Assembly (NCBI GenBank): GCA_041660405.1
Contig: JBAZWL010000014.1
Coordinates: forward strand, 1-64,000
DNA length: 64,000 nucleotides
Direction of reading: 5' to 3'
From: Taibaiella sp041660405
Lineage (GTDB): Bacteria > Bacteroidota > Bacteroidia > Chitinophagales > Chitinophagaceae
Shown here: positions 7,451 to 15,641 of the stretch, in pieces
Numbering within the stretch: position 1 is the stretch's first letter
How the letters are laid out: each line of letters opens with the position of its first letter
The notes under the pieces: model-generated
The model's database searches: none
Told to the model about the DNA's origin: nothing
Seen by the model: the letters and a program-made list of their open reading frames with translations, nothing else
Program-made: the position numbers and the translations under genes

Positions 7451-8685
7451 GCAATACTAAAGAATTAATAAAAGAGATTATCAAAACTCCTATCGAGCTA
7501 AAGAACGCCAAAAGCAAATTAGATACAGATAAGGAAGCAATCATTACACATTACCTGCATAATAATGAGAACGGGGCTGGCAAAGCATACAAGAAGGAAG
7601 CTATTCAATATACCAAAGAGATATTGTCGAAGAATTACCCTGATGTAACATTTACAAGCATTGTTGCCGAGGAAGCATTACAATACAAGCTTTTTAAAAT
7701 GGATGATATTCCATTTCCTGCTCCGGAAAAGCACCAATTTACTTTTATTGATTTGTTTGCAGGAATTGGTGGTTTCAGAATGGGATTGCAAAATCTTGGT
7801 GGCAAGTGTGTGTTTTCAAGCGAATGGAATACCTATTCCAAAAAGACATATGATGCCAATTATGGTGAAGTGCCATTTGGAGACATAACAAAGGTGAATG
7901 AGCACAAAGTTCCCGATCATGATATTTTGGTTGGCGGTTTTCCTTGCCAGCCTTTTTCAATAGCAGGTGTGAGTAAGAAAAATGCATTAGGTCGTGCCCA
8001 TGGATTTAAGGATGAAACTCAAGGCACTTTGTTTTTTGATATCGTAAGAATACTGGAGGCTAAAAGACCTAAAACATTCCTATTGGAAAATGTAAAGAAT
8101 CTCGTTTCCCACGATAAAGGAAACACCTTTCTTGTAATTCAGGGAGCATTAAGAGAAATTGGTTACTCAATACACTTCAAAGTTTTGGACGGCAAACACT
8201 TTGTCCCCCAGCATAGAGAGCGTATTATTATTGTAGGGTTTGATAAAAAGGTATTTAAAGGAAAAGAAGAATTTACTTTTCCTGAAATGCCGCCTGCGGA
8301 TAAAGCCATAAAAGACATTCTCGAGAAAAATGTAGATCCTAAATATACTCTTAGTGATAAGCTTTGGAATTATCTGCAAGGTTATGCGGCAAAACATAAA
8401 GCGAAGGGCAACGGATTCGGTTTTGGTCTGACAGATTTGAATGGAATTTCAAGAACTATTTCTGCGAGATACTATAAAGATGGTGCAGAAATATTAATAC
8501 CTCAGAAAGGAAAGAATCCAAGGAGACTTACACCAAGAGAGTGTGCAAGACTACAAGGATATCCTGATAGTTTTATAATTCCAGTTTCTGATAATCAGGC
8601 TTATCGCCAGTTTGGCAATTCTATTGTGGTTCCATTAATGGAAGCGGTAAGTACATCAATTGTCAAAGTATTAAAAGAAAAATAA
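7447..8685 (+). CDS. DNA (cytosine-5) methyltransferase, Dcm/M.EcoRII-like
   Basis: 412 residues with all core motifs: motif I FTFIDLFAGIGGF (98-110), motif IV GGFPCQPFS with catalytic Cys167, motif VI ENV (214-216), motif VIII QHRER (255-259), then RLTPRECARLQGYP and motif X QFGNSIVVP. A ~95-residue helical N-terminal extension precedes motif I, as in Dcm/M.EcoRII. The CCWGG target is inferred from the neighbouring EcoRII-type nuclease and vsr. The nuclease ATG overlaps its stop codon (TAATG). Confidence 0.95.
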   Translation: MSNTKELIKEIIKTPIELKNAKSKLDTDKEAIITHYLHNNENGAGKAYKKEAIQYTKEILSKNYPDVTFTSIVAEEALQYKLFKMDDIPFPAPEKHQFTFIDLFAGIGGFRMGLQNLGGKCVFSSEWNTYSKKTYDANYGEVPFGDITKVNEHKVPDHDILVGGFPCQPFSIAGVSKKNALGRAHGFKDETQGTLFFDIVRILEAKRPKTFLLENVKNLVSHDKGNTFLVIQGALREIGYSIHFKVLDGKHFVPQHRERIIIVGFDKKVFKGKEEFTFPEMPPADKAIKDILEKNVDPKYTLSDKLWNYLQGYAAKHKAKGNGFGFGLTDLNGISRTISARYYKDGAEILIPQKGKNPRRLTPRECARLQGYPDSFIIPVSDNQAYRQFGNSIVVPLMEAVSTSIVKVLKEK

Positions 8686-9851
8686 TGGAGAGCATTCTTA
8701 ATAAAGCAATTCAATCTGTTCAGGAAGCGACAATATCCCTTTCTAAATATGTTACTGCAAATGATGTCGGAGCGACAGGAGCACATCAGTCAGGTTTTCA
8801 TATTCCAAAGAATTCCTGGCAATTGTTTTTTGATAATCCTGGAGAAAAAGGAAATAACAAAGACGGGTGGGTGAATATTAAATGGCAGCATGATTTTGAA
8901 ACTCAAAGTCGCTGCATTTATTATGGAGTGGGAACAAGAAATGAATATAGATTGACAAGGTTTGGAAAAGGCTTTCCATATTTTCATGATGAAAATGTTG
9001 GTGATCTTCTTGTGATGACGACGAAAGACAAGAAATATTTCGAAGCGTATGTTTTGAGTTCCGATGATGATATCGAAGGCTTTTTAACAGCTCTTAATAT
9101 TTCAAGTACTGATATAAATGGGATAATTCCAAAACAGTTTGAGCAAACTTTGGAAGAGAAACTTCTTAGTTGCTTTTCGTCTTTCATCAATACGTTAAAA
9201 GTTGATTTTCCTCCTACTATAGATTTAGCGACGAATGCACGAAATTGTTATAATGCAGTGCATAAAATTTCTTCCAAACAAATAATGGCCAACCCTGACA
9301 AAGAAATTTTAGGTTGGTTAGACTCTGAATTTCAACTATTCAAATCAATTGAGAATATTAGATATTCAGAACGTATTCAAACTCCATTTCAAACTGTAGA
9401 GGAGTTAATTGTCATTGCGAATACAATACTTAACCGTAGAAAAAGTAGAGCGGGCAAATCTTTAGAACATCATCTTTCGGAGATATTTAAGACGTTTGCG
9501 ATTGAACATGATACACAAACAATAACCGAAGATAACAAAAAACCAGATTTTATTTTTCCTAACGGAGCAGCTTACCATGACCCATCATTTGATGAAAAGA
9601 AATTAGTTATGCTTGCCTCGAAAACTACTTGTAAGGATCGATGGCGTCAGGTATTAGATGAAGCAGACAGAGTGAAAACAAAATACCTATTCACTTTGCA
9701 ACAAGGTGTATCCCAAAGTCAACTACAACAGATGTACAAAGCAAATGTTTGTTTAGTAGTTCCCAAGCCATATCTAAAGAATTTTCCAGAACAATACAAA
9801 GACAGAATTTTGACATTGGATTCATTCATTCAATATCTTAAGCAAGTTTAA
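8685..9851 (+). CDS. Type II restriction endonuclease, EcoRII family (CCWGG)
   Basis: 388 residues. The N-terminal ~170 residues fit the EcoRII-N effector DNA-binding domain. The C-terminal catalytic EcoRII-C domain shows R256-AGKSLEHHL, KPDFIFPNG with Asp288, a Tyr/His/Asp stretch (YHDPSF) and K313-TTCKDRWRQ, the pattern of EcoRII itself. EcoRII is a type IIE enzyme that needs two CCWGG copies. The gene is translationally coupled to the methyltransferase (TAATG), and its last 4 bases overlap the end of the convergent deaminase gene. Confidence 0.93.
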   Translation: MESILNKAIQSVQEATISLSKYVTANDVGATGAHQSGFHIPKNSWQLFFDNPGEKGNNKDGWVNIKWQHDFETQSRCIYYGVGTRNEYRLTRFGKGFPYFHDENVGDLLVMTTKDKKYFEAYVLSSDDDIEGFLTALNISSTDINGIIPKQFEQTLEEKLLSCFSSFINTLKVDFPPTIDLATNARNCYNAVHKISSKQIMANPDKEILGWLDSEFQLFKSIENIRYSERIQTPFQTVEELIVIANTILNRRKSRAGKSLEHHLSEIFKTFAIEHDTQTITEDNKKPDFIFPNGAAYHDPSFDEKKLVMLASKTTCKDRWRQVLDEADRVKTKYLFTLQQGVSQSQLQQMYKANVCLVVPKPYLKNFPEQYKDRILTLDSFIQYLKQV

Positions 9852-10249
9852 TGAGGATATAAGGGCATTAATTCTTTCGCAAAAAAAACTTTAATTTCAC
9901 CGTCTTCAATGTTTTGATAGCCTATCAGACAATCTTTGCCTCCGTGCTGCATAATCCAATCCATGCAACCACCGCAAGGCGTGAATCTTTCCCTTTCGGA
10001 AACAACCAATATTGCTACAAATTTATGCTCTCCGCCTGAGATCATATTTGAAATTGCATTTACTTCTGCATGTATATCGTGACAACGGTAAATATGTTCT
10101 ACATTACAGCCTATATAAAAGCGTCCTGTTTGTGAATAAACAGCGGCCCCTACCTTTGTTTTTCCATGTATGTAAGCATTTTCTCTAATTTGCCAAGCAT
10201 ATTTAGATAATTGCAGCCAAATTTTATAATCAAGATTGGTGTCTATCAT
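9848..10249 (-). CDS. Cytidine deaminase-like protein, second gene of a NACHT operon
   Basis: 133 residues with the zinc-dependent deaminase signature: H60-A-E62 (DIHAEVNAI) and P91-C-G-G-C95 (FTPCGGCMDWI), plus TKVGAAV and GCNVE near the N-terminus as in cytidine deaminases. The zinc ligand is His rather than the Cys usual in housekeeping Cdd. Its start lies 20 bases inside the upstream lipase-NACHT gene, so the two are almost certainly co-expressed. A housekeeping pyrimidine-salvage enzyme is possible, but the overlap and the defence island favour a role in antiphage defence (inference). Confidence 0.85.
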   Translation of the reverse strand: MIDTNLDYKIWLQLSKYAWQIRENAYIHGKTKVGAAVYSQTGRFYIGCNVEHIYRCHDIHAEVNAISNMISGGEHKFVAILVVSERERFTPCGGCMDWIMQHGGKDCLIGYQNIEDGEIKVFFAKELMPLYPH

Positions 10250-12986
10250 AATTAGATTGTCTTAATCCAGACTTGATTATATTATTAAGTAAATCAATTT
10301 TTTTTGTGTTTATTTCTGTTTCCATACAACTTTTGAATTCGTCAATAATTACATTTTCGAAGTCATTTGAATTAAATAAATTTACAACACTTTGAATAAG
10401 TTCTACGGCTTCTTCTATTTGCAAGTTAAAAATTGCAATTTCTAAAATAGAACGTATGGCGCCATACTTAAGCCATACATAATTCTCGTTTTCTAAAACA
10501 TCTAAAAGTAAATTTATAGTAACGGGACTAAAAGAATTACCTAAAATGTGAATGATTCTCCATCTAATAATTGGGTTTGCTTCATTCACAAACATATTAA
10601 GCAGTTTGTCTTCATGAATTCTATTTAGTTCCGACCTTTTTATCATATTTGAATAGCACCACCCCATTACCGGATTATCAGTTGCAATATGAGCAATTAA
10701 TGTGTCAATAATTGCACTCGTATAGTCGTAAAGAACATAAAACCATTTTTTGTATGGTTCGGTTACAAATTTTTCTGCATTTGCACCTAAAACCTTATTG
10801 AACTTTAATATAATGTCTTGATGATTTTGAGGATTTTCAATTTCTATTAATAGAAAGTCTTTTCCTTTAAGATTAAATTTGTCATATAGCTGTTCTAAAT
10901 ACTTCCTTGCTTTGAGCCTAGTATGTTTAAATTTATCAAATGTCTTTTCAGTTAAAGCTAAGATAATAAAACTAGCAAATTCACTCGAATATTTATTGTC
11001 AACTTTACTGAAACAATACAGGACGGCATAAAAATTCCAATCATAAACAGCTAAAAGGAATTGATCACCTGCTTCTTCGGTATGTATTTGCTCGAGAATC
11101 ATCCTAATAATTTCAAAGGAGGTCCTATTTTGTAAGGTAATAATATCAAATGTTTCGCGATTCCAAAGAGTTGTGTCGTTAGCTATTCTATAAGCAACTA
11201 AAAACTCGTTGACTAAGTGATGTTCAAATCTATAAGCATCGCCACTCAAGGTAAGAATTTGATTACTGATCAAGTATTCTATTGTTTTTTGTCCGAGTAT
11301 ATCTTTTTTAATTACGAATTTTTGTTCTGATAAAATAGATGTATAAGCTAATTCAGACAAGGCATTTAATGTATTATTTCTATTTTCAGGAGCAACTCCT
11401 TTTAGTATATGGTTCAGAATATATTTAGAGTATGTGATTATTGAATCATTACGATCTTTAATAGCGATATTAAGGAAATATGGTATTGACAAACAATCAA
11501 TATTTTGAGAATCATATACATCAAGCGATTTTTGAAAATATTTTTTTGTCAAAATTTCCAATGCATGAGGTCTTAAATTTTGAAGTTCAAATATATTCCA
11601 ATCAATGAATTCTTGTTTGTTATAATATCGACTTGTCATTAAAACTTTAAACTTCCAATTTTGATGTACTTCACTGAGCAAATCAATAATTTCATTTCTA
11701 GTATTTAAATCTGAAATTTCATTGAAGCCATCCAACACAATAATTTTTTCGAAATTGTCGCTAAATCCAATGCATTTATAATTTGACAGTTCGTCGAAGC
11801 TGTAGTTTGCCTTAAATCCAAATAGTAATTTTTCGAAACGCTTTTCAATTGATGAGGTTTTATTTAAAAAATCTTTGTAGCGCTCATTCCATTTTTTTGC
11901 ATCCATATAAACTATACATGAATCTGGAGACTGAAGAGAAAATTCTTCTGTAAGCCGTTTCAATAAAATACTTTTGCCAAGCCCTCCTATACCGTGAATT
12001 ACATTTAAAGATGCTTTCTCTACATGAAAAAAAAGTTCATCAAAATTTTCAACTTGTGACCCTTTAAATTTCATATTGAAACTGAAAAATTCCAAATCTT
12101 CTAATTCATCGAAGATGCATTCTTGAAGCTTATGATTTTTTTCTTTGAAAAACTTAGTTACGACATTGGCACTCCGTTCTTTCAAAGAAAATATCTTTTT
12201 TGGTTTGATCCGTAAACTGTCGTTTTTATCCAAATTACGGATCAAGTTCAAACACTCATTTCTAATAGACGTAACCACGACATGGCTACTATTCAATGGA
12301 GTTAATATCGAAAAATGATCATCATCGCAATTTATTATATTAACGTTTCCTTGTTGGATTGCAACCGCTGCGTCTTTGGTGACAATCTCGTCATTTAATC
12401 CTCTATAAAAAAAAGTTTTAGGAATTCTTTCTCCTTGATTATTCCAATCATCATGCATAGTGTTTATTATTGAACTAAGTGGTCCAAGTCCGATAACCTG
12501 TTTACTGCTTAATAATATTTTACCCAGCGTTGCAAGGTTAGATCCTCTATGCGGTACAGCAATTGAGAAAAAAATCGAAACTTTACATTTTTGGGTTTTT
12601 GCGAAGGAATCTAAAATAAAGGATTTAGTAATAAGCCCTCCCATACTATGTGCGACAACCACAATCTCTTCGTAATCTCTACAATTTATATCGACTTGAG
12701 AAGCTAATAACAATGCAATATCTTCAATTGGCAAACTTTTTCTAAGTCTTACCTTTTTGAACAGAAAACTTAAAAACCATTTATTTCGTTGCCAGAAATC
12801 TGTCATTCTTGTGTCATATTCAAAAATGGCTAAGTCGAAATTGTCGCTTATTATTTTATCTGAACTTATATAATCGTAAATAGTTTTTGTATTATCTAAG
12901 CGAATCCAAGTTTTTCTACTGCCAATTAAGCCATGAACAAAGATTATTAATCGATTATTTTTTCTATCTAAAGTGAAATCAAGCAT
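10230..12986 (-). CDS. STAND protein: lipase-like alpha/beta hydrolase + NACHT NTPase + helical repeats
   Basis: 918 residues. Residues ~1-250 form an alpha/beta hydrolase of the lipase/PGAP1/DUF676 type: oxyanion-region HGLIGS (18-23), nucleophile elbow AHSMGG (Ser114), a likely acid near Asp199 and His224. Residues ~310-600 are a NACHT/STAND ATPase with Walker A GIGGLGKS (332-339), Walker B IIVLDGFNE (415-423) and sensor VLMTSR (448-453). The rest looks like HEAT/ARM-type helices, the usual sensor part. This effector-NTPase-sensor order is that of bacterial NLR-like antiphage proteins. Base composition is clearly AT-richer than in flanking housekeeping genes. Confidence 0.88.
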   Translation of the reverse strand: MLDFTLDRKNNRLIIFVHGLIGSRKTWIRLDNTKTIYDYISSDKIISDNFDLAIFEYDTRMTDFWQRNKWFLSFLFKKVRLRKSLPIEDIALLLASQVDINCRDYEEIVVVAHSMGGLITKSFILDSFAKTQKCKVSIFFSIAVPHRGSNLATLGKILLSSKQVIGLGPLSSIINTMHDDWNNQGERIPKTFFYRGLNDEIVTKDAAVAIQQGNVNIINCDDDHFSILTPLNSSHVVVTSIRNECLNLIRNLDKNDSLRIKPKKIFSLKERSANVVTKFFKEKNHKLQECIFDELEDLEFFSFNMKFKGSQVENFDELFFHVEKASLNVIHGIGGLGKSILLKRLTEEFSLQSPDSCIVYMDAKKWNERYKDFLNKTSSIEKRFEKLLFGFKANYSFDELSNYKCIGFSDNFEKIIVLDGFNEISDLNTRNEIIDLLSEVHQNWKFKVLMTSRYYNKQEFIDWNIFELQNLRPHALEILTKKYFQKSLDVYDSQNIDCLSIPYFLNIAIKDRNDSIITYSKYILNHILKGVAPENRNNTLNALSELAYTSILSEQKFVIKKDILGQKTIEYLISNQILTLSGDAYRFEHHLVNEFLVAYRIANDTTLWNRETFDIITLQNRTSFEIIRMILEQIHTEEAGDQFLLAVYDWNFYAVLYCFSKVDNKYSSEFASFIILALTEKTFDKFKHTRLKARKYLEQLYDKFNLKGKDFLLIEIENPQNHQDIILKFNKVLGANAEKFVTEPYKKWFYVLYDYTSAIIDTLIAHIATDNPVMGWCYSNMIKRSELNRIHEDKLLNMFVNEANPIIRWRIIHILGNSFSPVTINLLLDVLENENYVWLKYGAIRSILEIAIFNLQIEEAVELIQSVVNLFNSNDFENVIIDEFKSCMETEINTKKIDLLNNIIKSGLRQSNYDRHQS

Positions 12987-13034
12987 TGAATTATTATCTG
13001 TATATTTTACAAAATGTTAAATAAATGTAAGAGG

Positions 13035-13042
13035 CAAATATA
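13035..13042 (-). promoter_or_regulatory. -7 box TATATTTG of the NACHT/deaminase operon
   Basis: Perfect TAnnTTTG on the minus strand, giving a leader of about 40 bases before the ATG at 12986. No clear TTG -33 box. Confidence 0.5.
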
Positions 13043-13127
13043 TTAACTTTTTATTTTATTTTGCTTTGTTGAATACAAAAGGTTTTAAATAATGTGATAA
13101 TAGCCTGCCACGTACTTTCCAAAAAAA

Positions 13128-13154
13128 AATAGCTGACTATAAAAGCCAGCTATT
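13128..13154 (-). terminator. Terminator of the 13178-13873 gene
   Basis: AATAGCTGACT (13128-13138) faces AGCCAGCTATT (13144-13154) with one mismatch. On the minus strand a run of nine T's follows, giving a classical intrinsic terminator 24 bases past the stop codon. Confidence 0.8.
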
Positions 13155-13177
13155 CAAATTTCAAAAAATAACACTTA

Positions 13178-13873
13178 CTACGCCACCGGCGGTTCCGGCT
13201 TTTCAGGCTCATCATCCTCATCTTCCCTGCGACTGCCCAAGTCTATCACCATTCTTGCATTTTTATACGCTGCGGGTAGCGATGTGATGTTGAACCGGCC
13301 TATCATACTATCCAGTTCGTACAAAGCAATACGCATTTTCGAGATCAATTCCGGTAGTACCATTACGTTCATGGTTTTGCGTTCCACCGTTAGTTGGCGG
13401 GGCTTGGCCAGGGAATGCTCGTAGGCATCTACCAAAGTCTTAAAGTGTGCAATGTCGGCCGGTAATATACCATAATCGGCAAGATCGGCCTTTACCGGCT
13501 CCAGTTGCATGAGCACATCCGTCAGCCTTTTAAAACATTCATCTTCATGAAGATTCAGTAGCATCGAGCGACTCAATCGCAGTTTGTCGTGCAGTTCCAG
13601 GTTCTTCTTGTCCAGTGCATAAATACTGGCGAATTTGGCAATGCCCACACCTGCCTCGATAGCCGTTTCTTCAATGGCGTATTTATCCTTCGTAGCGCCT
13701 GTGATAGGACTATTGGCTTTTGCACCAACTACGCCCACCAGCGACAAAAGGTTATTCAGTTCATTTGCACTCTGTACAAATCGTTTAACACTGGCCCATT
13801 TGGGTTGATTATCCTGCAATACTTTGTTCACAGCGCGAACCATGCGGATAAAGTTTTCCTGTTTAGTTGTCAT
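13178..13873 (-). CDS. Hypothetical helical protein (231 aa)
   Basis: A cytoplasmic, mostly alpha-helical protein without signal peptide or membrane helix. It ends in an acidic, proline-rich tail (EDEDDEPEKPEPPVA). I do not recognise the family. It starts at ATG 13873 with a probable promoter at 14016-14023 and ends in a strong terminator. Base composition resembles the housekeeping genes, so the AT-rich defence island ends before it. Confidence 0.7.
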   Translation of the reverse strand: MTTKQENFIRMVRAVNKVLQDNQPKWASVKRFVQSANELNNLLSLVGVVGAKANSPITGATKDKYAIEETAIEAGVGIAKFASIYALDKKNLELHDKLRLSRSMLLNLHEDECFKRLTDVLMQLEPVKADLADYGILPADIAHFKTLVDAYEHSLAKPRQLTVERKTMNVMVLPELISKMRIALYELDSMIGRFNITSLPAAYKNARMVIDLGSRREDEDDEPEKPEPPVA

Positions 13874-14015
13874 TATATATTATTTATGGTAAATGCGAAA
13901 GTAACATTCAATACCATTACATAATATCCCATAAACATGGGTAACAACCACAAAATGTTGATAATCAACAATAAAAATATCAGACTTAGCACCAAGGTTT
14001 TATTCCTATTTGTCG

Positions 14016-14023
14016 CAAAGTTA
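14016..14023 (-). promoter_or_regulatory. -7 box TAACTTTG upstream of the 231-aa gene
   Basis: Perfect TAnnTTTG on the minus strand, implying a leader of ~135 bases. It lies inside an open frame that could otherwise be read from 14181 to 13873, which argues that this frame is not a gene. Confidence 0.45.
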
Positions 14024-14056
14024 CCCCTTAGGGTACGAAAATACATTTTCAGTGGA

Positions 14057-14287
14057 CAAACTGGCGCCGCCACTCGACAATCTGGCATCACCAGCAAGCA
14101 ATCAGACCCCGCCAGTGTACAATCAGGTGCCGCCAGTTCACAATCCGACCCTGCCAGTCCGCAATCCGACCTGGTCAGCAAGCAATCCGACCCCGCCAGA
14201 TCACAATCAGATACAGTCAGAACACAATCAGACCTCGCCAGTCTGCAATCAGGTTCCGCCAGTTCAGAATCCGCCGCCGCCAGTGCG
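14057..14287. repeat. Minisatellite, 11 units of 21 bp
   Basis: Eleven consecutive 21-bp units of the form CAATCnGACCnnGCCAGnnnn, the first and last diverged. Because 21 is a multiple of 3, several frames stay open on both strands as heptapeptide repeats (such as QSDPASx on plus and SDCxLAG on minus). None has a convincing start, signal or flanking gene. The array lies upstream of the 231-aa gene and its promoter. Confidence 0.85.
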
Positions 14288-14457
14288 CAATATTTTCGGG
14301 TTTGTGCGGAGTATTTTCAGTTCAGCGAACTATTATTCAGGGACTGAAAACAACATTTTCCGGTCAGGCATCTATAAAGGAGTAACAAGAAGTAATATCT
14401 TTTCGATTACGGGGAAAAGTGTGGGGTAGCATCCTAAAATCAGACATTTAGGAAATA

Positions 14458-14550
14458 ACAACCCCATTGTCATCCAGAGATCTGCGCAGCAATCGAAGGA
14501 TCTCTTAACACGCAGAGATCCTTCGTACCTCAGGATGACAATGGGGTTGT
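14458..14550. repeat. Interspersed palindromic repeat, family A, copy 2 (best-preserved)
   Basis: ACAACCCCATTGTCATCC (14458-14475) is perfectly inverted at 14533-14550. Inside, CGAAGGATCTCT pairs with AGAGATCCTTCG. L arm first, R arm second. Nothing else is seen in 14288-14707 apart from this element. Confidence 0.85.
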
Positions 14551-14707
14551 TTCAGCGATATACCTTTAGAACAATATTGCAATAGTCCCTGTATCCAGAT
14601 AGCCTAAAAAATTTTTTCAAAAAACTTTCCCCTCCATGTCCAATTTCCATCAACTCGATCCTTATTGAGGTATAAACAACATTCTTAAATATTAAATCTC
14701 AAACAAA

Positions 14708-15184
14708 ATGACACAAAGAATCAATGCTTTCGAAAAAGGACCAAATGCATTTAAAGCACTTTATGGTATCGGTAGTTACCTCGCTAAATCAGCTGTAGAG
14801 CAAAAATTGCTGCACCTTATTTACTTCCGCGTATCGCAGATCAACGGTTGTGCTTATTGCCTCGATATGCACTCCAAAGACCTTCGCGCAGCAGGCGAAA
14901 CAGAACAACGCCTCTACATGATCGCTGCCTGGAGAGAAGCCACCGTATACACCGACCGCGAACGTGCAGCATTTGCCTGGGCCGAATCCCTTACCAAAAT
15001 CACCAACGGCGATGTATCGGACGATGTATATGCACAGGTCCAAGCCCAGTTTTCCGACCAGGAATTAATCGATCTTACCATGGCTGTAGTGGCTATCAAT
15101 AGTTACAATCGTATTAATATTGCATTCCGTACTCCAGGCGGATCTTATCAGCCAGGACAACATGCTGCGGCACAGGCAAATTAA
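14708..15184 (+). CDS. Carboxymuconolactone decarboxylase/AhpD-family protein
   Basis: 158 residues, helical, with the AhpD-like redox motif C48-A-Y-C51-L-D-M-H55 (NGCAYCLDMHSKD). Proteins of this family are alkylhydroperoxidase-like thiol oxidoreductases or decarboxylases; the CxxCxxxH motif favours the peroxidase type. It precedes a DGPF-domain gene and an ECF sigma gene, a grouping typical of ECF42-type loci. Confidence 0.9.
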   Translation: MTQRINAFEKGPNAFKALYGIGSYLAKSAVEQKLLHLIYFRVSQINGCAYCLDMHSKDLRAAGETEQRLYMIAAWREATVYTDRERAAFAWAESLTKITNGDVSDDVYAQVQAQFSDQELIDLTMAVVAINSYNRINIAFRTPGGSYQPGQHAAAQAN

Positions 15185-15192
15185 TATATTTG
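15185..15192 (+). promoter_or_regulatory. -7 box TATATTTG before the DGPF/sigma genes
   Basis: Perfect TAnnTTTG immediately after the stop codon of the AhpD-like gene, implying a ~45-base leader and transcription of the DGPF gene apart from the upstream gene. Confidence 0.5.
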
Positions 15193-15245
15193 CAGTACGG
15201 ACAGACAGACAAAAACATTCATCATCTTATTAAAAATACAGTCCC

Positions 15246-15584
15246 ATGCAAGACTTCATGTTATTATTCCGCCACCCCAATAGCGATCATAGCCAACTCT
15301 CTCCAGAAGATTTTAAGGCCATTCAAAAAAAATGGGACGACTGGAAAGGAGGCATAGCTGCACAAGGCAGGATGGCAGGCAATGGCTCACGCCTCCCCCT
15401 CGAAGGCAAAGTATTAAAAGCCGGCGGCGTAGTTACCGATGGTCCCTTTGTAGAGATCAGGGAAATACTGGGCGGCTACATTGTAGTAAAAGCCGATAGC
15501 CTCGACGATGCTGTTACCCTTGCCCATGGCTGTCCGGCTATGGATACAGGTGGCAGTGTTGAGATCCGTCCCTTGCCCCGATAA
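15246..15584 (+). CDS. YCII-related (DGPF) domain protein
   Basis: 112 residues. The fold pattern and the TDGPF motif (GGVVTDGPFVEIRE, ~60-74) identify the YCII/DGPF family. These small alpha-beta ferredoxin-like proteins are of unknown reaction and are characteristically encoded beside ECF42-group sigma factors, as here. A strong hairpin lies between this gene and the sigma gene. Confidence 0.9.
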   Translation: MQDFMLLFRHPNSDHSQLSPEDFKAIQKKWDDWKGGIAAQGRMAGNGSRLPLEGKVLKAGGVVTDGPFVEIREILGGYIVVKADSLDDAVTLAHGCPAMDTGGSVEIRPLPR

Positions 15585-15601
15585 GCACTTATTACAACAA
15601 T

Positions 15602-15629
15602 AAAACCCAACTTACCTAAGTTGGGTTTT
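15602..15629. terminator. Terminator/attenuator between DGPF and sigma genes
   Basis: Perfect 12-bp stem AAAACCCAACTT / AAGTTGGGTTTT with loop ACCT. It ends 12 bases before the sigma ATG (15642), so it may end DGPF transcripts or limit read-through into the sigma gene. Confidence 0.8.
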
Positions 15630-15641
15630 ACCATTTTATTT

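Noticed and set aside
13873..14181. Minus-strand open frame whose stop overlaps the start of the 231-aa gene (TAATG)
   Set aside because: The overlap suggests coupling, but a perfect -7 box lies inside the frame, its N-terminal half is just the 21-bp repeat read in frame, and the hydrophobic part comes from AT-rich DNA.
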